Assembly (NCBI GenBank): GCA_035628035.1
Contig: DASPKS010000139.1
Location: 1 to 7,566, forward strand
From: DASPKS01 sp035628035
GTDB taxonomy: Bacteria; Bacteroidota; Rhodothermia; Rhodothermales; Rubricoccaceae
Reading direction: 5' to 3'
Length of the DNA stretch: 7,566 nt
In this document: positions 1 to 4,604 of the stretch, piece by piece
Layout: each line of letters opens with the position of its first letter
Position numbering within the stretch: position 1 is the stretch's first letter
Position numbers and translations under genes: made by a program
Notes under the pieces: model-generated
What the model was told of the DNA's origin: nothing
Seen by the model: only the letters and a program-made list of their open reading frames with translations
The model's database searches: none

Positions 1-28
1 GCGGGGCGCGGGGGAACATGGCGGTGGT

Positions 29-68
29 GGGCCGGGAGGCCCGATCCTACCGCCGCCCCCGCCGGGGG
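29..68 (-). terminator. Two small GC hairpins after the STAS gene, weak terminator candidate
   Basis: Just past the STAS stop codon, minus-strand transcription meets CCCCC/GGGGG (56-60 with 64-68, 3-nt loop) and then GGGCC/GGCCC (29-33 with 38-42, 4-nt loop). There is no T-run. In DNA this GC-rich such short stems arise easily, so this is only a candidate. Confidence 0.2.
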
Positions 69-71
69 ATC

Positions 72-431
72 CTAGCCGGCCGCCTGGGGCGCGAAGCTCT
101 CCGCCGCCGCGTCGGCGGTGGGGTGGATGGAGAACACGTCGTGGAGGCGGAACACGTTGGCCATCCACGTCAGGCGGGGGCTCGTCTCCATCGCGGCCAG
201 CTTGAGGTCGCCGCCCTCGGCGCGCAGCGCCGTCGCCGCCGCGATGAGGGCGCCGAGGCCGGAGGAATCCATGAACGTGACGGCGCCGAGGTCGACGACG
301 ACGTTCTTCTTCCCCGTGGCGCGGAGCTTGTCGAGGGCCTCGCGGAAGGCCGGGCCGTCGGTGGCGCCGACGAACTCGCCCTGGAGCGTGAGGATGGCGG
401 CGTGGTAGCGTTCGCTGGGGGTGATCGTCAT
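72..431 (-). CDS. STAS-domain anti-sigma factor antagonist (SpoIIAA/RsbV-like)
   Basis: The predicted product is a 119-residue single-domain cytosolic protein. The sequence shows a typical STAS fold order: a start MTITPSERY, a first strand ILTLQGEF (residues 13-20), and a strand VVVDLGAVTFMDSSGLGALI (about 44-63). The conserved DSSG loop sits at residues 55-58, and Ser56 aligns with the serine phosphorylated in SpoIIAA. In this family the unphosphorylated antagonist binds an HPK-type anti-sigma kinase and frees a sigma factor or other target, and phosphorylation switches it off. I chose the ATG at 431 rather than the in-frame ATG at 497 because the extra 22 residues (Arg/Cys/Pro-rich) are not STAS-like, whereas the family normally begins a few residues before the first strand. 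No purine-rich ribosome-binding site is visible. It lies 100 nt downstream of the receiver gene on the same strand and may be cotranscribed with it. No partner anti-sigma kinase is in the window. Family assignment is firm; the target is unknown. Confidence 0.9.
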   Translation of the reverse strand: MTITPSERYHAAILTLQGEFVGATDGPAFREALDKLRATGKKNVVVDLGAVTFMDSSGLGALIAAATALRAEGGDLKLAAMETSPRLTWMANVFRLHDVFSIHPTADAAAESFAPQAAG

Positions 432-531
432 AAGCAGAGGGGGGCAGTAGCAGGATGCCCGCTGGGAGGGTGGGCGAAAGCTACGGGCCACCCCCATACG
501 GGTTACGGCCGCGCCGAACTTCCCTACGCCT

Positions 532-909
532 TCACGCAGGCCCGAGGGCCCGGATCGCTTCGAGGAGGGCGTCGGGGTTCTCCTTCTCGACGTAGCCGAC
601 GGCGCCGGCCTCGCGCGCCTCGCGCACGTACGACTCGCCCGAGTGGGCCGACACGACGAGGCAGGGGAGGTCGGGCCGGAGGCGCTGGAGGTGGCCGATG
701 AGCTCGAGCCCGTTCATGCGCGGCATCGAGACGTCCACGAGGACGAGGTCGCAGTCGGAGGCGGGGATCTTCCGGAGGGCCTCCTCGCCCGACTGCGCCG
801 TCCCGGACACGCTCAGATCGGGCTGCGACGCGACGAGGTCCGACAGCAACTCCACGATGAGCGGGCTGTCGTCGACGAGGAACACCTTGCGCCGGGCCGG
901 CTCGGTCAA
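532..909 (-). CDS. Stand-alone receiver-domain response regulator (CheY-like, NarL-type receiver)
   Basis: The predicted product is 125 residues and consists of one receiver domain. Visible hallmarks, counted from the TTG start, are the acidic pair Asp13-Asp14 (FLVDDSPLI), phospho-acceptor Asp59 (LVLVDVSMPRMNG), switch Ser87 (LVVSAHSG) and Lys109 (GYVEKENP). The ending GYVEKENPDALLEAIRAL resembles receivers of the NarL/LuxR family, which pair with HisKA_3 kinases. However, no helix-turn-helix follows: the stop comes 14 residues after the lysine region, and only 100 nt remain before the next gene. The start is inferred. The frame is open back to an ATG at 1191, but those upstream residues are low-complexity antisense of the kinase gene. 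A TTG at 907-909 (L-T-E-P-A-R-R-K-V-F-L-V-D-D) gives the normal receiver N-terminus. The gene diverges from the kinase gene across 121 nt, so it is a plausible phosphorylation partner. Output is probably by protein-protein contact, possibly involving the STAS gene downstream. Confidence 0.88.
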   Translation of the reverse strand: MTEPARRKVFLVDDSPLIVELLSDLVASQPDLSVSGTAQSGEEALRKIPASDCDLVLVDVSMPRMNGLELIGHLQRLRPDLPCLVVSAHSGESYVREAREAGAVGYVEKENPDALLEAIRALGPA

Positions 910-1030
910 GGGGAAGAGAGGGGCAGGGGAAGCGAGAGGAGGGGGCAGAACGCGCCCGCCTGCCCCGGGGTCCGGCGTAACTTCATTTTGCCAGCGGGAC
1001 AGCCGGAAGGCCCCGCCCCGTCTCGTCCGC
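910..1030. promoter_or_regulatory. Divergent intergenic region between receiver and kinase genes
   Basis: This 121-nt gap separates two divergently oriented signalling genes and must hold the start signals for both unless they are expressed from further away. It is purine-rich on the plus strand (910-950), and its only AT-rich patch is AACTTCATTTTG at 979-990. TCATTTTG (983-990) matches the Bacteroidota -7 element TAnnTTTG at all but one defined base on the plus strand, about 40 nt before the kinase ATG. No convincing -33 TTTG/TTG lies at the usual distance upstream, so the promoter itself is only a weak suggestion. Confidence 0.35.
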
Positions 1031-3841
1031 ATGCCCCTCTCCGAGCTCCTCACGAACGCGACCCTGCCCGGCGGTCCACCCAGGCTGCCTCGCCTCGACG
1101 CCGCCCTCCACGCCGTCCTCGACGCGGTGCCCGACGCCGTCCTCGTGTTCGAGCTGGAGGAGGAGGGGGCCGGCCCGTTCCTCGTGGCCAACGACGTCGC
1201 CGTTGAGCGGTACGGGTACAGCCGGGAAGAGCTTGGCCGGATGCCCCTCGGCGACCTCGTGGACCCGGCGAGCGTTGACCTGCCGGCGGTCCTCGATCAG
1301 CTTCGGCGGGAGGGGCGCGCGCGCGTCACCGCCGTCCACCGGACGAAGGGCGGACGCGCGATCCACGTAGAGATGTCGGCGAGGGTGTTCGAGGTGGAGG
1401 GCCATGCCCTCGTCGTGGGCGTCGCCCACGACGTGAGCCGGCGGAGCCGCCGCGCGCAGCACCAGGCGTTCCTCGCCGAGCTGGGCGCCAAGCTCAACGC
1501 GCTCTCCGACCCCGATGCCGTCGTGCACACCGCCGTGGCCGGCCTCGCCGAGCGCCTCGGCCCGGTCCGCGTCGCGCTCGACGAGGTGGACCCCGACGCG
1601 GGCGTCGTCCTCGTCGATCCCGCACACCACTCGGCGCCGCCACCCGTCCCGGCCGGCGCGTACCCCCTCGCGCAGGCCCCCGCGCTCCTCGACGCCCTCG
1701 CACGCGGGCAGAGCGTCGTCGTCGGCGACGTGCGCGAGCATCCTTACACCGCCTCGAAGGCGGAGGAGCGGTACCTCCCGCTGGGCGTCGGGGCGTTCGT
1801 GACGGTGCCGCTCCTGCGGGGGGACCGCTGGGCGGCCTACCTCTCCGCGCTCAGCCCCGGGCCGCGCGAGTGGACCACCGACGAGGTGGCGCTCCTCGAG
1901 GCCGTCGCGGGCCTGACGTGGACGGCCTACGAGCGCGCTCGCATCGAGGCGGCCCTCCGCGAAAGCGAAGCTTACCTCCGGGAAAGCGAGGAGCGGCTCC
2001 GCGTGGCGCTCAAGCACGCGCCCATCACCGTCGTCCGCGTGGACCGCGACCTCCGCTACGAGTGGTACGCCAACCCCACCTCGGACGCCCCACCCCAGCC
2101 GGTCGGCCAACCGCTCGGCGACACGCTCCCACCGGAAGAGGCCGCCCCGTACGAGGCCTTCGTCCGAGGGGCCATCGAGTCGGGCGCCGGGGCGCGGCGC
2201 GAGTTCACCTTCACCCTCCCCAGCGGCGTGCGCACGTTCGACCTCACTGCCGAGCCCGTCCGGGACGGGGGCGGCTCGGTCGTGGGAGCCGCCATCGCCG
2301 CCTACGACATCACCGACGTGCGCCGGACCGAGGCCGCGCTCCAGGCCGCCCACGACGACCTCGTGCGGGCCAACGAGGGGCTGGTCGAGGCGCAGCAGGC
2401 GCTGGAGCACGCGAACGCCGCCCTGGAGGAGCGTGTGGCCGAGCGGACGGCCGAGCTCTCGGAGGCCGTGGTCCGCCTCCGCGAAAGCGAAGCCTCCCTC
2501 CGGGAAAGCGAGGAGCGGTTCCGCCTCCTCGTCACGAGCGTCCGCGACTACGCCATCTTCATGCTCGACCCCGAGGGGCACATCGCGAGCTGGAACGCGG
2601 GGGCCGAGCGGATCAAGGGATACCGCGCTGAAGAGATCCTCGGCCGCCACTTCTCGACGTTCTACCCGCAGGAGGTCGCCGCGGCGGGGTTCCCCGAGTA
2701 CGAGCTCAGGGTCGCCGCGTCGGAGGGGCGGTTCGAGGACGAGGGGTGGCGCATGCGGAAGGATGGCTCGCGGTTCTGGGCCAACGTCGTGATCACGGCG
2801 GTCCGCGACGAGCGCGGGGAGCTCCGCGGCTTCGCGAAGGTCACGCGGGACATGACCGAGCGCCAGGCGGCCGTGGAGGCGCTCCGCCGGAGCGAAGAGC
2901 GGTACCGGTCGCTCTTCGCGTCCACCCCCGTCGGGCTCGTCACCGTTGACGTCGACGGGCGGCTGCTCGAAGCCAACCCCGCCTTCCTCGCGCTTCTCGG
3001 CTACTCCACCGAGGAGCTTCGCGAGAAGACCTACACCGACTTCACGTACCCCGACGACCGGGCTACCAACCACACCCTCTTCCGAGAGGTCGTGGAGGGG
3101 CGCCGCGAGGGGTTCCAGATCGAGAAGCGGTACTGCCGGAAAGACGGCCGCATCGTGTGGGCGCTGGTAACGGTGACGTCCGAGCGCGACGAGGGGGGCA
3201 CCGCCCGCTCGCTCATTGCCTCGGTGCAGGACGTCACGGAGCGGCGGCGGCTGGAGCAGGCGGCCGTCGAGGCCGCCGAGGCCGAGCGGCGACGGATCAG
3301 CTACGAGCTCCACGACGACCTCGGCCAGCAGCTCGCGGGCGCTACCGTCCTCGGGTGGACGCTGGAAGAACGCCTTCGGCAGACCGGCCACCCCGCCGCC
3401 GAGACGGCCGGCCGCCTCCGCGAGCTCCTCCGCGACACCGTCGCCCACACGCGCGCGCTCTCGCGCGCCCTCGCGCCGGTAGACCTTCTCGCCGAGGGGC
3501 TCACCGAGGCGCTCCGCCGCCTGTGCGGCGCGACGGAGGAGGCGTACGGCCTCCGCTGCCACTTCCAGTCGCGCCGCGCCGTCCGCGTGGAGGACCTATC
3601 CGTCGCCACGAACCTCTTCCGCATCGCGCAGGAGGCCGTCAGCAACGCGGCCAAGCATGCGGGGGCGGACGAGATCCACGTCGAGCTCATGCGAACGAAG
3701 GAGGGGCTCCGCCTCACCGTCCACGACGACGGCCGCGGGACCCCGGCCGAGGCGCTCAGCGAGGGGGCCGGGCTTGGCCTCCGCACGATGCGCGCGCGCG
3801 GCCGCGCTCGGCAGTACCCTGACCCTCGAGAACGCCCCTGA
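1031..3841 (+). CDS. Multi-PAS/GAF sensor histidine kinase, HisKA_3 type, with disrupted C-terminus
   Basis: As read here this is a 936-residue soluble kinase with no membrane segment. Domains in order: PAS1 (about 25-140), GAF (146-300), the first copy of an LRESEAYLRESEER linker (309-323), PAS2 (324-432), a coiled coil ending in the second linker copy (433-496), PAS3 (497-611, DYAIFMLDPEGHIASWNAG), PAS4 (621-739), a HisKA_3 dimerisation domain with phospho-acceptor His761 (ELHDDLGQQ), and a HATPase domain with N-box Asn872 (EAVSNAAKHA), D-box Asp899 (HDDGRG) and G-box GAGLGLRTM (912-920). The family autophosphorylates on His and passes phosphate to NarL-type receivers. The start is the ATG at 1031; the frame is open upstream to 698, but that stretch is antisense to the receiver gene. 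After Arg923 the frame is wrong: 13 unrelated residues lead to a stop at 3839-3841, and the true C-terminus lies in another frame to 3914. The kinase may therefore be inactive, or the base sequence may be in error at a CG run. Confidence 0.85.
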   Translation: MPLSELLTNATLPGGPPRLPRLDAALHAVLDAVPDAVLVFELEEEGAGPFLVANDVAVERYGYSREELGRMPLGDLVDPASVDLPAVLDQLRREGRARVTAVHRTKGGRAIHVEMSARVFEVEGHALVVGVAHDVSRRSRRAQHQAFLAELGAKLNALSDPDAVVHTAVAGLAERLGPVRVALDEVDPDAGVVLVDPAHHSAPPPVPAGAYPLAQAPALLDALARGQSVVVGDVREHPYTASKAEERYLPLGVGAFVTVPLLRGDRWAAYLSALSPGPREWTTDEVALLEAVAGLTWTAYERARIEAALRESEAYLRESEERLRVALKHAPITVVRVDRDLRYEWYANPTSDAPPQPVGQPLGDTLPPEEAAPYEAFVRGAIESGAGARREFTFTLPSGVRTFDLTAEPVRDGGGSVVGAAIAAYDITDVRRTEAALQAAHDDLVRANEGLVEAQQALEHANAALEERVAERTAELSEAVVRLRESEASLRESEERFRLLVTSVRDYAIFMLDPEGHIASWNAGAERIKGYRAEEILGRHFSTFYPQEVAAAGFPEYELRVAASEGRFEDEGWRMRKDGSRFWANVVITAVRDERGELRGFAKVTRDMTERQAAVEALRRSEERYRSLFASTPVGLVTVDVDGRLLEANPAFLALLGYSTEELREKTYTDFTYPDDRATNHTLFREVVEGRREGFQIEKRYCRKDGRIVWALVTVTSERDEGGTARSLIASVQDVTERRRLEQAAVEAAEAERRRISYELHDDLGQQLAGATVLGWTLEERLRQTGHPAAETAGRLRELLRDTVAHTRALSRALAPVDLLAEGLTEALRRLCGATEEAYGLRCHFQSRRAVRVEDLSVATNLFRIAQEAVSNAAKHAGADEIHVELMRTKEGLRLTVHDDGRGTPAEALSEGAGLGLRTMRARGRARQYPDPRERP
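1954..2002 (+). repeat. Direct repeat copy 1 (kinase linker before PAS2)
   Basis: This 49-nt segment matches 2476-2524 at 46 of 49 positions. It encodes the linker LRESEAYLRESEERLR, itself two tandem LRESE heptad-like units of a signalling helix joining GAF to PAS2. Such linkers recur between PAS domains, but this level of DNA identity suggests a recent duplication or gene conversion. Confidence 0.9.
2476..2524 (+). repeat. Direct repeat copy 2 (kinase linker before PAS3)
   Basis: The second copy encodes LRESEASLRESEERFR at the end of the coiled coil leading into PAS3. It starts 522 nt after copy 1, which is 174 codons, so recombination between the copies would remove PAS2 plus the coiled coil and keep the reading frame. 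Confidence 0.9.
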
Positions 3842-3914
3842 CGGCGGCACCCTCGTCACGTGCACCGTCCCCGACGCCTCAACGCCTGAACCCACCTCGT
3901 CCGACCCCTCATGA
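3792..3914 (+). pseudogene. Out-of-frame C-terminus of the histidine kinase HATPase domain
   Basis: This stretch, read in the frame starting at 3792, encodes AAALGSTLTLENAPDGGTLV (residues from codon 3798) and then an ordinary final HATPase strand (TCTVP) and a Ser/Pro/Thr-rich tail ending at a TGA at 3912-3914. It continues the kinase domain exactly where the upstream frame fails. In HisKA_3 kinases the G-box is followed by M-R-x-R-x-x-x-L-G-G. Here the upstream frame supplies M-R-A-R and this frame supplies A-A-A-L-G-S. Joining them at full family spacing needs two extra bases, that is one more CG unit in the run after ATG 3788-3790, giving 961 residues. A single-base insertion explanation would leave the product one residue short. 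The stop overlaps the next gene's ATG (ATGA at 3911-3914), a further sign that this is the original gene end. Confidence 0.8.
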
Positions 3915-4504
3915 AGCCGTGCCCGTTCTGCGCCGAGTCCATCCAGGACGACGCCATCAAGTGCCGCTACTGTGGGGAGTTCCTTGACGGCCGCACCACG
4001 GCGCCAGACACGCCGCGCGTGGAGCTCACCACCTTCGAGCTCCCGGCGGCTTCCTTCGCCGCCCTCTCAGCGGCCGCCGCCGGGTACGAGTACAAGTCGA
4101 AGGCGCACGTGTTCGGGTGGCCATTGCTCCACGTTACGAAGGGGGTGGACCCAGCCACGGGCCGCCCGCGCGTGGCGCGCGGCGTCATCGCCGTCGGTGA
4201 CGTCGCCGTGGGGGCGCTGGCCGTCGGTGGCCTGGCCGTTGGGCTCTTCGCGCTCGGCGGGATGGGGCTCGGCTTCGTCGCCATCGGGGGGATGGCGCTG
4301 GGGTCGTACGCGCTCGGCGGGATCGCCGTAGGCGTGAACTGGGCCATCGGGGGGATGGCGTTCTCGCTGGGGTACGCCATCGGCGGGCTCGCCCTGGCGC
4401 CCCACACGATCAGCGGGGCGGGGGAGGACCCCGAGGTGATGCGCGCCCTGGAGCGAATGCTCCGCCGGGTGCAGGGCCTGTTCGGCCTCGTTGTTCGCCG
4501 CTGA
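3911..4504 (+). CDS. Zinc-ribbon protein with seven glycine-rich hydrophobic decapeptide repeats
   Basis: This 197-residue protein has unknown function. It begins with a treble-clef-like zinc ribbon of the UPF0547 type, MKPCPFCAESIQDDAIKCRYCGEFL, with Cys4, Cys7, Cys18 and Cys21 as metal ligands. A linker and a YEYKSKAHVFGWPLLHVTKG segment (about 58-77) follow, then a tandem array at residues 94-165 of units such as AVGGLAVGLF, ALGGMGLGFV and AIGGMALGSY. The last 30 residues are charged and helical (EDPEVMRALERMLRRVQGLF). The array is Ala/Gly/Val/Leu-rich with few charges, so it could be membrane-embedded or form a regular stacked beta structure; the sequence does not decide. Proteins pairing a similar segment (FGxPLxH followed by RGxIAxGD) with such repeats occur in several phyla as uncharacterised products, from memory. 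The start ATG lies in an ATGA overlap with the restored kinase end, which suggests translational coupling and a linked role, for example as sensor accessory. Confidence 0.85.
   Translation: MKPCPFCAESIQDDAIKCRYCGEFLDGRTTAPDTPRVELTTFELPAASFAALSAAAAGYEYKSKAHVFGWPLLHVTKGVDPATGRPRVARGVIAVGDVAVGALAVGGLAVGLFALGGMGLGFVAIGGMALGSYALGGIAVGVNWAIGGMAFSLGYAIGGLALAPHTISGAGEDPEVMRALERMLRRVQGLFGLVVRR
4190..4405 (+). repeat. Seven tandem decapeptide-encoding repeats in the zinc-ribbon gene
   Basis: The units read AVGDVAVGAL, AVGGLAVGLF, ALGGMGLGFV, AIGGMALGSY, ALGGIAVGVNW, AIGGMAFSLGY and AIGGLALAPH: five of 10 residues and two of 11. The core pattern is A-[VLI]-G-G-[LMI]-[AG]-hydrophobic-G plus two variable residues. 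DNA copies are diverged but share phrases such as ATCGGGGGGATGGCG (two copies, units 4 and 6), pointing to an origin by tandem duplication. Confidence 0.85.
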
Positions 4505-4510
4505 CCTCAT

Positions 4511-4541
4511 CCCTCAGGGGATCCTGATGGTTCCCTGAGGG
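4511..4541 (+). terminator. Inverted repeat after the zinc-ribbon gene, possible terminator
   Basis: CCCTCAGGG (4511-4519) and CCCTGAGGG (4533-4541) form a perfect 9-bp stem. It can extend inward through G-U, A-U and U-G pairs to 12 bp with a 7-nt loop. It starts 7 nt after the stop of the zinc-ribbon gene and precedes the next transcription unit, the expected place for a terminator. There is no T-run after the stem (CTTGCGAGG follows), so it would have to act as a hairpin without a U-tract or as an mRNA-stabilising element. A dyad operator for the T9SS cargo gene is the alternative. Confidence 0.5.
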
Positions 4542-4542
4542 C

Positions 4543-4575
4543 TTGCGAGGGGACGGGGACCACAGCGTATGTTCA
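4543..4575 (+). promoter_or_regulatory. Possible Bacteroidota-type promoter of the T9SS cargo gene
   Basis: TTG at 4543-4545 and TATGTTCA at 4568-4575 are separated by 22 nt. They resemble the -33 TTTG / -7 TAnnTTTG promoter layout of Bacteroidota, with two mismatches in the last part of the -7 element. Transcription would start near 4580, leaving a leader of about 25 nt before the ATG at 4605. If correct, this excludes the upstream ATG at 4569 as the start. The evidence is motif similarity only. Confidence 0.3.
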
Positions 4576-4604
4576 GGGCCGTTTGTGCGGTTCGCTCTCC
4601 CACG

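Noticed and set aside
1..19. Possible start (ATG at 19 on the minus strand) of a further leftward gene
   Set aside because: Only six codons are visible before the edge, with no motif or ribosome-binding site to judge by.
18..701. 227-codon plus-strand open frame opposite the STAS and receiver genes
   Set aside because: The translation is Arg/Gly/Ala low complexity, while both minus-strand genes in the same place have clear family motifs.
698..1030. In-frame 111-codon upstream extension of the kinase
   Set aside because: Most of it is antisense to the receiver gene and it is not domain-like. The ATG at 1031 lies just before PAS1.
910..1191. Upstream extension of the receiver gene to an ATG at 1191
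   Set aside because: It would overlap the divergent kinase gene and add Arg/Ser/Pro-rich residues absent from receiver domains. A TTG at 907-909 fits the family start.
983..3562. 859-codon open frame on the minus strand opposite the kinase gene
   Set aside because: It is antisense to a gene with recognisable domains. Its translation is Arg/Gly/Val/Glu-rich with no domain, as expected from high third-position GC on the coding strand.
3788..3841. Programmed ribosomal frameshift in the kinase
   Set aside because: There is no X-XXY-YYZ slippery heptamer, and the shift needed for family spacing is two bases. Slippage of the CG tract or a sequence error is simpler.
4190..4405. Pentapeptide-repeat or hexapeptide acyltransferase array
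   Set aside because: The period is 10-11 rather than 5 or 6, and neither the A(D/N)LXX nor the left-handed hexapeptide [LIV]GxxxX pattern is kept in register.
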